A stretch of 64,000 nt of DNA from Methylophilus aquaticus (lineage in GTDB: Bacteria > Pseudomonadota > Gammaproteobacteria > Burkholderiales > Methylophilaceae), in assembly GCF_030769565.1 (NCBI RefSeq), contig NZ_JAVCAP010000014.1:241554-305553 (forward strand), read 5' to 3'. Shown here piece by piece: positions 1 to 7,463 of this stretch (the first letter of the stretch is position 1; each line of letters begins with the position of its first letter). The notes beneath the pieces are model-generated. The model saw only the letters and a program-made list of their open reading frames with translations, did no database searches and had not been told where the DNA came from. The position numbers and the translations under genes are program-made.

Positions 1-347
1 AGAAGATTGAAGGCTATTTCAGGGTGTGTCAGGCGCTGGGCTTGAATGGCGAGCAGGGCGTGATTATTCCCAAGCGTAACCAGCGGCATCTGGTGCTGGA
101 TGATAGTGTGGTACAGGCGGTGAATAATGGCATGTTCAGGATTATTGCCATTGACCATGTGCTGGAGGGCATCGCCCATTTGACCGACATTGAAGCCGGG
201 GTGCAAAGTGTGGATGGTACCTATCAGGGGGATAGCCTGATGGCACGTGCGCAAACCGTTCTCGCGAGCTATCGTCATACGCTGGAACGCAATCAGGCAC
301 GTATGGCCTATATTCAGCAGCAAGCAGATGCCAGCAAACCTTTTTAA
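1..347 (+). CDS. Lon-related ATP-dependent protease, C-terminal end (partial)
   Basis: Only the last ~115 codons are present; the reading frame enters from the left edge at base 3. The segment has the G-x-x-GEQGVIIPK-x-N pattern found at the end of the proteolytic domain of the Lon-related 'putative ATP-dependent protease' family (AAA_32 plus Lon protease domain), followed by the usual helical tail rich in Gln, Arg and Ala. The catalytic Ser lies outside the window, so activity cannot be judged. In this family the protein is a soluble cytoplasmic peptidase distinct from classical Lon. It is followed after 14 bases by hslR on the same strand, which suggests cotranscription of two protein/ribosome quality-control genes. 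The family call is confident; the exact name is less so. Confidence 0.75.
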   Translation, partial: KIEGYFRVCQALGLNGEQGVIIPKRNQRHLVLDDSVVQAVNNGMFRIIAIDHVLEGIAHLTDIEAGVQSVDGTYQGDSLMARAQTVLASYRHTLERNQARMAYIQQQADASKPF

Positions 348-361
348 TTCTATTTCGAAGC

Positions 362-793
362 ATGGCCAGAACCCACCATAAAAAACAACCCACCCAGGCA
401 CAGGAAGGCGAGGACGACAGCTGCCGTCTGGATAAGTGGTTATGGGCTGCGCGTTTTTTCAAAACGCGCAGCCTGGCAGCTGAAGCGGTGGATAGTGGTA
501 AGGTCCGTGTCGATGGTGACCGCGCTAAAAACGCAAAAGTCATGAAGCCCGGTATGCGTGTCAGCATTAAAAATAAGGATATGCAGATAGAAGTTGAAGT
601 GCTTGCCTTGAGCAATGCGCGGCGGGGTGCACCAGAAGCCGCGCTACTTTACCGTGAAACAGAAGAAAGCGTGCAGTTGCGCTTGCAAGTCAAAGGCACG
701 GGGGCCGATTTATTTGCCTTGCGTGAGCGCGGCGCCGGCCGGCCGACCAAACGGCAAATGCGCGATATCCAGCGCTTTACCGGGCGCGAATAG
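362..793 (+). CDS. hslR: Ribosome-associated heat shock protein Hsp15 (S4 domain)
   Basis: This 143-residue basic protein has an S4 RNA-binding domain from about residue 22 (CRLDKWLWAARFFKTRSLA, then G-K-V-R-V-D-G) and a long positively charged C-terminal helix ending in a PTK-R motif. Both the length and the arrangement are those of Hsp15. In the family, Hsp15 binds free 50S subunits carrying a stalled nascent chain with peptidyl-tRNA and returns them to translation. The ATG at 362 fits the family start. The gene runs on from the Lon-like gene and converges with the epsA-type regulator, with only 16 bases between the stops. Confidence 0.93.
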   Translation: MARTHHKKQPTQAQEGEDDSCRLDKWLWAARFFKTRSLAAEAVDSGKVRVDGDRAKNAKVMKPGMRVSIKNKDMQIEVEVLALSNARRGAPEAALLYRETEESVQLRLQVKGTGADLFALRERGAGRPTKRQMRDIQRFTGRE

Positions 794-809
794 CTGCCTG
801 CTCTACACC

Positions 810-1589
810 CTAGTTAGGTTTGTGCGGGCTACCGTGAATCCCCATTTTTGCTGCCGCCTGCGCACGACATGAAACATCCAGCTTCTGGAAAATCCGTTTT
901 AAATGGTTTTTGACGGTATTCGCACTGATATTCAAAATCAGCCCGATTTCAAGATTGGTTTTGCCACTGCGCACCCAGTGCAATATCTCGTGTTCGCGGC
1001 CAGACAAAGAACCCTGCGTCATGCTGTCGAGCAGGTCTTCATCCTTGACTGGTGGCTCAAGGGTCGCAATCCGGCGCATCGCAGCGTCCAGGTGTGGCAT
1101 GATCATACCCATTAACTGGTCCGGTACACTGAACTCGCGCGAGCGATCAAAAAACACATAAATACAATCAGACTTGCCGCGGGTATCACGCACGCCATAG
1201 ACCAGCAAGGTGTGCATTTTCATCAATTGCCGGGTAAATGGATTTGGCGATTGTGCGTGCATGCCGCTGGCATCAAACCTGTTAATCACAAACCATTTGT
1301 CTCCGTTGTCTACCCAGCGTTTGTAAAGGTTGCACACCAGATAATTGACAATGGCTGAGTCTTCTTGCAAGCGCTGTGTAGATAACTCCGGTAATTGTGA
1401 GGACACGTCAAAGCGCAAGTCACCACTGCTGAAGTCTCCCCATGCCGCCAACAGGGCATCATGCCGCATCAGTGGATGAATGTCGTTTTTCAACCAATTG
1501 AAAAAATCCAGGTGCCGGTTAATGGCATATGAATGTTGTATGGCCAGGAGGATACTTTCCCAATGAGCTTCTTTTTTTTGTGCCAGCAT
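810..1589 (-). CDS. epsA: LuxR-type transcriptional regulator, EpsA-like (XrtB/PEP-CTERM associated)
   Basis: The product is 259 residues from the ATG at 1589, which has an AAAGG stretch at ribosome-binding distance; the frame stays open upstream but without such a site. Residues ~195-250 form a LuxR/GerE helix-turn-helix (LSGREHEILHWVRSGKTNLEI ending short, then SANTVKNHL). The N-terminal ~190 residues lack a response-regulator receiver Asp pocket and resemble the sensory half of the EpsA family (TIGR03020), which accompanies exosortase B loci. By family knowledge it should control exopolysaccharide genes. It is odd in lying more than 50 kb from the epsL-epsI operon, while in Methylobacillus the gene is inside the eps cluster. 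Assignment as a LuxR-type DNA-binding protein is firm; as EpsA, good. Confidence 0.8.
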   Translation of the reverse strand: MLAQKKEAHWESILLAIQHSYAINRHLDFFNWLKNDIHPLMRHDALLAAWGDFSSGDLRFDVSSQLPELSTQRLQEDSAIVNYLVCNLYKRWVDNGDKWFVINRFDASGMHAQSPNPFTRQLMKMHTLLVYGVRDTRGKSDCIYVFFDRSREFSVPDQLMGMIMPHLDAAMRRIATLEPPVKDEDLLDSMTQGSLSGREHEILHWVRSGKTNLEIGLILNISANTVKNHLKRIFQKLDVSCRAQAAAKMGIHGSPHKPN

Positions 1590-1610
1590 GGAGTTACCTT
1601 TATTAAAATG

Positions 1611-1629
1611 CAGGACAGCAATAGTCCTG
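1611..1629. promoter_or_regulatory. Inverted repeat in the epsA leader
   Basis: The perfect 6-bp arms CAGGAC and GTCCTG flank a 7-base centre, about 20 bases upstream of the epsA start codon. The size and symmetry suit a LuxR-family operator and hence autoregulation, or a small leader hairpin. The function is inference; only the symmetry is seen. Confidence 0.35.
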
Positions 1630-1802
1630 ACAATATTCATGGTTAAGTTATTTACGGCTGAAATGCGCAAGTCTTTAATAGAGGTGTGCTGGAAATTCGG
1701 ATATTTGATGGCCAGGATGAACGAGGGATATAAACAGGCGGGCACATGTCGTAACGCATGGGGATGGTGAGTTAAAATGGGAAAAACACAGGGAGGATGC
1801 AG

Positions 1803-2138
1803 ATGGGTTTATTAAATAAATTGCCAGGTGGCATACGTTACCCAAGCCATAGAGAGTGGCAGCTCTTGAAAAAGCTGCCAAAATGGTGGCTGCTGGGAAG
1901 CGTTGTGTTTGCAGCACCGCTGATATATGCCTGGTGGAAAAATGTGGATGTGTTGAGCCAGGATCTGGAGCATTTGGCCATTTTTTTTGGGCTGCTGTTT
2001 ACTTTCTGGTTTTTTATCGGCGCCATGACCATCGGCCTGATTGTCGTTATTATCATGAAAGGGCCGGGGTATGTGGCCGATCCTTATTACCTGCCCAAGG
2101 AAGATAAAAGCCTTGAAAATAAGCCTGGGCAGCAATAA
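1803..2138 (+). CDS. Small inner-membrane protein, unknown function
   Basis: The product is 111 residues with two hydrophobic segments: about residues 29-46 (after KLPKWW) and about 60-88 (FFGLLFTFWFFIGAMTIG...). The short, basic N-terminus and a hydrophilic, Lys/Glu-rich C-terminal tail suggest both ends are cytoplasmic. The ATG at 1803 is preferred over the ATG at 1797 because GGAGG (1792-1796) lies six bases before it. No family was recognised. It stands alone between the divergent regulator and the rpsF promoter, and no operon partner is evident. Confidence 0.6.
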   Translation: MGLLNKLPGGIRYPSHREWQLLKKLPKWWLLGSVVFAAPLIYAWWKNVDVLSQDLEHLAIFFGLLFTFWFFIGAMTIGLIVVIIMKGPGYVADPYYLPKEDKSLENKPGQQ

Positions 2139-2141
2139 ACC

Positions 2142-2171
2142 TTGAGTGCAGCATGAAAAGCAGTGTATAAT
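2142..2171 (+). promoter_or_regulatory. Sigma-70 promoter of the rpsF operon
   Basis: A perfect -10 box TATAAT (2166-2171) and a -35-like TTGAGT (2142-2147) are separated by 18 bases and followed by GCGCG, a GC-rich discriminator region typical of ribosomal promoters under stringent control. It lies about 80 bases upstream of rpsF. The assignment is by consensus match only. Confidence 0.6.
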
Positions 2172-2249
2172 CGCGTGCTTTGCAACCTTGCCACACTTTG
2201 ACCTGCCATTTGGCTGATCTGAAGGTGGCTTAAACCATAAGGAAATCTC

Positions 2250-2627
2250 ATGCGACACTATGAAATCGTGTTTATTGTTCACCCTGACCAGAGTGAACAA
2301 GTGCCTGCAATGATTGAGCGCTACCGCGCCCAGATCACAGGTAATGGCGGCAACATCCACCGTCTGGAAGACTGGGGCCGTCGTCAACTTGCCTATCCAA
2401 TTCAAAAAGTACACAAAGCGCATTATGTGTTGATGAACATCGAGTGCAGCCAGGCCGTGCTTGAAGAGTTGGAGCATGGCTTCAAATTTAACGATGCTGT
2501 ATTGCGTCACTTGACAGTCGCGACAAAAACAGCGGTGACTGCGCCTAGCCCAATGATGAAAGAGGAAAAATCCAAAACCATCGTGGGTGATGCACCAGCC
2601 GCAGCCACTACTGAGGCCGCAGCCTAA
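2250..2627 (+). CDS. rpsF: 30S ribosomal protein S6
   Basis: This 125-residue protein begins [18 protein letters not shown], the S6 signature, and has the central R[13 protein letters not shown] motif (around residues 40-55). It binds 16S rRNA together with S18, encoded two genes downstream. The C-terminus is an Ala/Glu-rich extension as seen in other proteobacteria. An AAGGAAA ribosome-binding site precedes the ATG. It is first in the rpsF-priB-rpsR-rplI operon. Confidence 0.98.
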   Translation: MRHYEIVFIVHPDQSEQVPAMIERYRAQITGNGGNIHRLEDWGRRQLAYPIQKVHKAHYVLMNIECSQAVLEELEHGFKFNDAVLRHLTVATKTAVTAPSPMMKEEKSKTIVGDAPAAATTEAAA

Positions 2628-2632
2628 TTGTT

Positions 2633-2944
2633 GTGAATACGCTGGTGATTGCCGCAACGGTGCAAGCAATTGAGCCGTTAGGCTATACACCCGCAGGATT
2701 ACCCTTGTTACGATTGCAGTTGCAACATGATTCGGAGCAGCTGGAAGCGGGCCTGAATCGTAAAGTGCAGTGTGTGCTGCCAGCAGTATTGATCGGTGAA
2801 AAAGCCAGATTAACCCTGCAGACGGGTGACCAGATTAAAGCTAAAGGCTTTCTGTCACGGCGCAGCGCAAAAAGTACACAAGTGGTGATGCATATACAAG
2901 AGATACAGCTGATACAGCAACTACAAATATTGAAGGAGTTTTAA
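2633..2944 (+). CDS. priB: Primosomal replication protein N (PriB)
   Basis: The product is 103 residues with a single OB-fold. In the family, PriB is a dimeric single-stranded DNA-binding protein that bridges PriA and DnaT during replication restart. It starts at GTG 2633, five bases after the rpsF stop, and the stop touches the rpsR start. Its place between the S6 and S18 genes is the classic order, which supports the call despite the low sequence conservation of this small family. Confidence 0.93.
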   Translation: MNTLVIAATVQAIEPLGYTPAGLPLLRLQLQHDSEQLEAGLNRKVQCVLPAVLIGEKARLTLQTGDQIKAKGFLSRRSAKSTQVVMHIQEIQLIQQLQILKEF

Positions 2945-3178
2945 ATGGCAAGAGATATGTACAAACGTCGCCGTTACTGCCGTTTTAGTGCAGAAGGCAT
3001 CAAAGAAGTAGATTACAAAGACGTAGATCTGTTGAAAGATTTCGTTTCAGAAAACTTCAAAATCATTCCAGCCCGTATGACTGGCACCAAGGCTAAATAT
3101 CAACGTCAACTGACAACCGCTGTTAAACGCGCGCGTTTCCTGGCACTGATGCCTTACACAGACAAACACCCAGGTTAA
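2945..3178 (+). CDS. rpsR: 30S ribosomal protein S18
   Basis: This 77-residue basic protein has the S18 core: R-R-R-Y-C-R-F near residues 8-14, then the DYKDV-x-L-L-x-x-F segment, and the R[12 protein letters not shown] motif. It binds 16S rRNA as a heterodimer with S6. Its ATG directly follows the priB stop codon, consistent with translational coupling. Confidence 0.98.
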   Translation: MARDMYKRRRYCRFSAEGIKEVDYKDVDLLKDFVSENFKIIPARMTGTKAKYQRQLTTAVKRARFLALMPYTDKHPG

Positions 3179-3199
3179 TTGGCGGCTTAGGAGAACAAG

Positions 3200-3649
3200 A
3201 TGCAAGTGATTTTATTGGAAAAAGTAGCAAACCTGGGCTCTCTGGGTGATGTGGTTAAAGTGAAAGACGGTTACGGCCGCAACTTCCTGATTCCACAAGG
3301 CAAGGCAAAACGTGCCACTGAAGCAAACAAGGCAGTATTTGCAGCACAACGTGCCGAGCTGGAAAAACAACAGGCTGATTTGCTGGTTCTGGCTCAGGCC
3401 CGTGGTGAGAAACTGGCTGGTTTCAACCTGAGCGTGGCTCAAAAAGCAGGTGTTGATGGTCGTTTGTTTGGTTCTGTGACCAACATGGATATCGCTGAAG
3501 GCTTGCAAGCACAGGGTCACGACGTGAAAAAATCTGAAGTGCGTTTGCCTAATGGCCCACTGAAAAATATCGGTGAATTTGCTGTGAGCGTTGCATTGCA
3601 TCACGACGTCGTCGTTGATATCACTGTGACTGTGACTGCAGAAGCTTAA
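3200..3649 (+). CDS. rplI: 50S ribosomal protein L9
   Basis: The product is 149 residues with the L9 two-domain layout. The N-terminal 23S rRNA-binding domain has [19 protein letters not shown] and [13 protein letters not shown] (about residues 25-37). A long helix follows, and then a C-terminal domain with G-R-L-F-G-S-V-T. It is the last gene of the S6 operon, with an AGGAGAA ribosome-binding site, and is followed closely by a strong terminator. Confidence 0.98.
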   Translation: MQVILLEKVANLGSLGDVVKVKDGYGRNFLIPQGKAKRATEANKAVFAAQRAELEKQQADLLVLAQARGEKLAGFNLSVAQKAGVDGRLFGSVTNMDIAEGLQAQGHDVKKSEVRLPNGPLKNIGEFAVSVALHHDVVVDITVTVTAEA

Positions 3650-3669
3650 TACCGCGTCTGCAAGCATCA

Positions 3670-3700
3670 AAAAAGGCTACTCCGGTAGCCTTTTTGTTTT
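3670..3700 (+). terminator. Rho-independent terminator after rplI
   Basis: An 11-bp stem (AAAAAGGCTAC / GTAGCCTTTTT, 3670-3680 and 3685-3695) closes a TCCG loop and runs into a T-rich tract. It lies 21 bases after the rplI stop and separates the ribosomal operon from dnaB. Confidence 0.93.
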
Positions 3701-3774
3701 TCTATGACCTGTTTTCAGAAAGTGATTTTCAAACTCTTTTCAATTCTGGAATCAATGTCACTCCGGCTTTTCGG

Positions 3775-3787
3775 TATAATCGCAGGA
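3775..3787 (+). promoter_or_regulatory. Candidate -10 box immediately before dnaB
   Basis: A perfect TATAAT (3775-3780) lies only six bases before the dnaB start codon at 3787. No good -35 hexamer is visible at 16-18 bases upstream. If the box is used, transcription would begin at or very near the ATG and give a leaderless or near-leaderless dnaB message. Confidence 0.4.
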
Positions 3788-5169
3788 TGGCAGACGAACA
3801 ACTAGAATACTTAAAACTCCCCCCGCATTCCATAGAAGCCGAGCAGTCGGTACTGGGCGGCTTGTTGCTCGACAACGAAGCATTGGACAAGATCGCCGAT
3901 ATTTTATCGGCGCAAGACTTTTATCAGCACGACCACAAACTCATTTATCAGCATATCACCAAGCTGATTGAGCGCAGTCAACCGGCAGACATTGTGACCG
4001 TTGCCGAATCGCTCGAGAACTCGGCGGAGCTGACCACGGTAGGCGGGGTGGCGTACCTCGGCGCCCTGGCACAGAATACCCCGACTGCGGCCAACATCCG
4101 GCGTTATGCTGAAATTGTGCATGAACGCTTTGTCATGCGTCAGTTGGTCACTGTCGGGACAGATATTGCCGAAAGCGCCTACCAGCCTAACGGGCGCGAT
4201 GCCCAGCAGTTGCTCGATGAAGCCGAAGCCAAGATTTTCCAGATTGCCGAAGGTGGCAACCGCAAGGCTCAGGGCTTTTTAGGCATGCAAGTCCTGTTGC
4301 CGCAGGTCGCTGACCGTATTGATTATTTATATTCTCGCGACAACCATTCTGATGTGACCGGTATTCCTACCGGTTTCGGGGATCTGGACTCGATGACTTC
4401 CGGCCTGCAAGGCGGTGACATGGTGATTATTGCCGGACGCCCCTCCATGGGTAAAACTGCTTTTGCGATTAACATCGCCGAAAATGTGGCGCTGGATACA
4501 CAACTGCCGGTGGCTATTTTTTCGATGGAGATGGGCGCCACACAGTTGACTACCCGTATGATCGGTTCGGTAGGGCGTCTGGATCAGCACAAAATGCGCA
4601 ACGGTAACCTTGAAGACGAGGATTGGGAAAAACTCACCACGGCATTGGGAAAACTTAACGAGGCACCTATTTATATCGATGAAGGAGCAGGCTTGAGCAG
4701 TTTCGACGTGCGTGCCCGTGCACGCCGCTTGCACAGGCAAACTGGCAAGCTCGGCTTGATCGTCATCGACTATTTGCAATTGATGACCTCGCCATCAGGC
4801 AAAGCCGGTGAAAACCGCGCCACAGAAATTTCTGAAATATCACGTTCGCTCAAAGCGCTGGCCAAAGAACTGGATGTGCCGGTGATTGCCATTTCCCAGC
4901 TTAACCGTGGGGTGGACCAGCGCCCTGATAAACGCCCGGTCATGAGTGACCTGCGTGAATCGGGCGCGATTGAGCAGGATGCTGACTTGATCATGTTTGT
5001 GTATCGTGATGAGTACTACAACCCCGACAGTGCCGAAAAAGGGACTGCCGAGATTATTATCGCCAAACAGCGTAACGGCCCGATTGGTCGTGTACGGCTG
5101 ACCTTTATGGGCGCACATACCCGCTTTGAGAACTATGCCAATGCGGCGTACATGCCGGATGAGTATTAA
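3787..5169 (+). CDS. dnaB: Replicative DNA helicase DnaB
   Basis: The product is 460 residues, close to the family length. The N-terminal DnaG-interacting helical domain starts at PPHSIEAEQSVLGGLL. The RecA-like motor has Walker A GRPSMGKT (about 217-224), Walker B in LIVIDYLQL, and the EISRSLKALAKEL and QLNRGVDQR motifs with the arginine finger region. It forms the hexameric helicase that unwinds DNA at the fork. The ATG at 3787 is chosen because the preceding ~30 open codons do not resemble DnaB. It is followed by alr after 17 bases. Confidence 0.98.
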   Translation: MADEQLEYLKLPPHSIEAEQSVLGGLLLDNEALDKIADILSAQDFYQHDHKLIYQHITKLIERSQPADIVTVAESLENSAELTTVGGVAYLGALAQNTPTAANIRRYAEIVHERFVMRQLVTVGTDIAESAYQPNGRDAQQLLDEAEAKIFQIAEGGNRKAQGFLGMQVLLPQVADRIDYLYSRDNHSDVTGIPTGFGDLDSMTSGLQGGDMVIIAGRPSMGKTAFAINIAENVALDTQLPVAIFSMEMGATQLTTRMIGSVGRLDQHKMRNGNLEDEDWEKLTTALGKLNEAPIYIDEGAGLSSFDVRARARRLHRQTGKLGLIVIDYLQLMTSPSGKAGENRATEISEISRSLKALAKELDVPVIAISQLNRGVDQRPDKRPVMSDLRESGAIEQDADLIMFVYRDEYYNPDSAEKGTAEIIIAKQRNGPIGRVRLTFMGAHTRFENYANAAYMPDEY

Positions 5170-5186
5170 GCGGCCTGGTGACTACT

Positions 5187-6251
5187 ATGCGTCCACTTGT
5201 TGCTCATATTGAAGAATCTGCACTGGCCCACAACCTGGCGCAAGTCAGACGTTATGCGCCACGCTCCAAAGTGATTGCAGTGGTTAAGGCCAACGCCTAT
5301 GGCCATGGATTGCTGAACGCGGCGCGTGGCCTCAAAGAAACGGATGCTTTTGCAGTCCTTAATGTCAGTGAAGCGATTGCCTTGCGGGATGCCGGTTACC
5401 AGCAGCCTGTGTTGTTGCTGGAAGGGGTGTTTTCAGCGGATGAAATGACGCTGGTGGATCGCTATCACCTGGATACGGTGGTTTCTCATCAGGCCCAGTT
5501 ATCATGGGTGCTTGATAGTGCGCCAAATATTCCACTGCGGGTTTACCTCAAACTGGATAGCGGTATGCATCGCCTGGGTTTTCAGCCGCGTGAATACGCG
5601 CATGCCTTGCAGCAGTTGACCAGCTCAGCGAATGTGCGTGAGCTGATTCTGATGACGCATTTCGCCAACGCCGATGTGGCCGATGGCACTGCTGCTGCCA
5701 TGCAAGTGGTGGCGCAAGTGATGCCTGCGTCCTATGCACGCTCGCTGGCTAACTCCGCGGCCATTGTGCAGCAGGCACATACGCATGCAGATTGGGTACG
5801 CCCAGGCATTATGCTGTATGGCGCCACGCCGGTGGCTGAAAAATCGGCCAGTAGCCTTGGTTTGAAGCCGGTGATGACCTTGCAGTCGGGACTTATTGCG
5901 GTGCAGCAGATTGCCGCCGGTGATAGTGTAGGCTATGGCAGCCTGTTTACCGCCGACAAACCCAAGCGCGTGGGAATTGTGGCTTGCGGGTATGCTGATG
6001 GTTATCCTCGGCATGCACCAACGGGCACGCCGATTGCCGTCGCTGGTCACTTAACCCGCACATTAGGGCGGGTTTCCATGGATATGCTGGCCGCCGATAT
6101 TACCGATATTCCACAAGCCGCTATTGGCAGTACCGTTGAGCTGTGGGGTGAGCAAGTGCCGGTAGACGATGTGGCGCAGGCCGCTGGCACCATAGGCTAC
6201 GAATTGTTATGTGCAGTGACTGCAAGAGTGCCTATGATCGTTACTTCATAA
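5187..6251 (+). CDS. alr: Alanine racemase
   Basis: This 354-residue PLP enzyme of fold type III interconverts L- and D-alanine for peptidoglycan. The PLP lysine is Lys34 in VVKANAYGHG. The second catalytic base is the Tyr in S-V-G-Y-G-S-L-F, and the C-terminal beta domain has GRVSMDML. The start could be GTG 5178 or ATG 5187; neither has a good ribosome-binding site, and the ATG is taken. Its position 17 bases after dnaB is a common proteobacterial pairing. Confidence 0.96.
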   Translation: MRPLVAHIEESALAHNLAQVRRYAPRSKVIAVVKANAYGHGLLNAARGLKETDAFAVLNVSEAIALRDAGYQQPVLLLEGVFSADEMTLVDRYHLDTVVSHQAQLSWVLDSAPNIPLRVYLKLDSGMHRLGFQPREYAHALQQLTSSANVRELILMTHFANADVADGTAAAMQVVAQVMPASYARSLANSAAIVQQAHTHADWVRPGIMLYGATPVAEKSASSLGLKPVMTLQSGLIAVQQIAAGDSVGYGSLFTADKPKRVGIVACGYADGYPRHAPTGTPIAVAGHLTRTLGRVSMDMLAADITDIPQAAIGSTVELWGEQVPVDDVAQAAGTIGYELLCAVTARVPMIVTS

Positions 6252-6299
6252 AAGATAGCTGAATTTTCCACTAACTAGGTTGATAACTTTCCAGTTCAT

Positions 6300-6312
6300 T
6301 GAGGAAACCTCA
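6300..6312 (+). promoter_or_regulatory. Small hairpin covering a ribosome-binding site
   Basis: TGAGG-AAA-CCTCA forms a 5-bp stem that contains the GAGG ribosome-binding site of the gene at 6312 and ends on the first base of its ATG. Such a fold could restrict translation. The structure is seen; the role is inference. Confidence 0.3.
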
Positions 6313-6788
6313 TGCAGCAAAACGATAATAAAGTATCTCAGCAAAGTATTAGCGCTTGGTCGGATCTAAATGTGCAAACATTTACAACGCCGGAGCAGTT
6401 GACACTGTTTAATTTTGTTGTTGATTGGCCAAAAATCTCAGGCACATTTCAAATCAAACTTGATGCGTTTGCGTTAGCTGAGAGTTTTAGTTTTGCTATT
6501 GATCAATCTGGTAAGGCCAACTTTTATTTACCGATGTTTCATTCCCCATTAGGCGTGCCAGCCAGCTATGCATCAGTAAAGTTTACTGATGAAACCAGTT
6601 GCGCCATCTTGAAGGGGTTGCGTAGTGTCTTACCAAGACTGAGGGGGCTGGGTGTGGATTCGGTTACAGGACTGGAGATTACCTATAGCACCCCAATCCA
6701 CGATCGAATCATAGATAAAGATGTTTTTGATGCGGCGAAATTAAACTTGTCGAGATCAGATTTCAACGTGACTATACAACTGAGCTAG
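6312..6788 (+). CDS. Hypothetical protein, first of an unknown gene pair
   Basis: This 158-residue protein has no signal peptide or membrane segment and no family I recognise. The composition is mixed alpha/beta with an acidic Asp/Ser-rich N-terminus, a central aromatic strand region (FNFVVDWPK, FQIKLDAFAL) and a C-terminal D-x-x-V-F-D-A-A-K-L-N-L-S-R-S-D stretch. It lies 22 bases before a second unknown gene on the same strand, and the pair interrupts the housekeeping run between alr and radA. Base use is more AT-rich than in either flank, which suggests a later acquisition. It has a plausible GAGG ribosome-binding site inside a small hairpin. Confidence 0.6.
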   Translation: MQQNDNKVSQQSISAWSDLNVQTFTTPEQLTLFNFVVDWPKISGTFQIKLDAFALAESFSFAIDQSGKANFYLPMFHSPLGVPASYASVKFTDETSCAILKGLRSVLPRLRGLGVDSVTGLEITYSTPIHDRIIDKDVFDAAKLNLSRSDFNVTIQLS

Positions 6789-6810
6789 CGCATCTGATAG
6801 AAGATAAAGC

Positions 6811-7374
6811 ATGAAGAGTGTTATGGAACTTTTAAGCGAAGAAAAATTAAAAGAATTTTTGAAAACAATAATACCTGATCAAAAGGTTGACTATCCCAAC
6901 AACATAAGCGATCTTAAAAAGGGTATTGAATATGTGTATATCCTCACCGTGAATGATGAGGCAATCGTAGTCGGGCGTGGCAAAAAAAACCGTGCGAAAG
7001 TGATTTTTGATACCCGAGATACACTACCTACTCAAGGTCATATTAAGTCTATGTTGGTCAGACTCTACCACATCTATGGTGGCCAAAATTTAGAGTTTAA
7101 ACGCTATTTGATTCCATGCGACTCAGTTGGAAGAGCTGAGGAAATTGAAAAGAAAATACATAAAAAATTTGGAGGTAATAAAACTAGCTTGCCAAAAAGT
7201 ATTGAAGAAAAACTCTTTCAAGGTCTTGACGAGGATTTCGTAACGAAATTCGTTTTAAATGCGGCCCTTTGCTCCTCTTATAGTGGTATAAGCGATTTAA
7301 GAAAGTGGAGAAATGCAAAGTTACTTAATGATCAAACATGGAAAATTATCTGTGAGAAACTTTGTATCCTTTAG
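6811..7374 (+). CDS. Hypothetical protein with a possible divergent GIY-YIG-like domain
   Basis: This 187-residue, Lys-rich soluble protein includes residues ~38-60 reading EYVYILTVNDEAIVVGRG and then KKNRAKVIFD. The order strand-YVYIL, strand-VVGRG, Arg-bearing helix resembles the GIY-YIG nuclease core, with VVGRG in place of YIG. A Glu-rich helix AEEIEKKIHKKF (~110-121) could supply the metal-binding Glu. This is a weak structural analogy, not a firm family call. The gene follows another unknown gene by 22 bases and shares its AT-rich base use. A defence or mobile-element origin is possible but unproven. Confidence 0.5.
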   Translation: MKSVMELLSEEKLKEFLKTIIPDQKVDYPNNISDLKKGIEYVYILTVNDEAIVVGRGKKNRAKVIFDTRDTLPTQGHIKSMLVRLYHIYGGQNLEFKRYLIPCDSVGRAEEIEKKIHKKFGGNKTSLPKSIEEKLFQGLDEDFVTKFVLNAALCSSYSGISDLRKWRNAKLLNDQTWKIICEKLCIL

Positions 7375-7463
7375 ATAGGAATTATTCACTTACATGCTTG
7401 AGATTGTTGGCCTCTTAAGAGAGTGTCTTCAGCGTATGAACCTGTCATTTACTCCATTACTTT

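Noticed and set aside
1812-2690. Long open frame on the minus strand across the small membrane protein gene, rpsF and part of priB
   Set aside because: It is antisense to well-supported genes, His/Cys-rich without recognisable domains, and has no ribosome-binding site; it is a shadow of rpsF codon use.
3212-3670. Open frame on the minus strand antisense to rplI
   Set aside because: Composition is typical of a shadow frame and rplI itself is certain.
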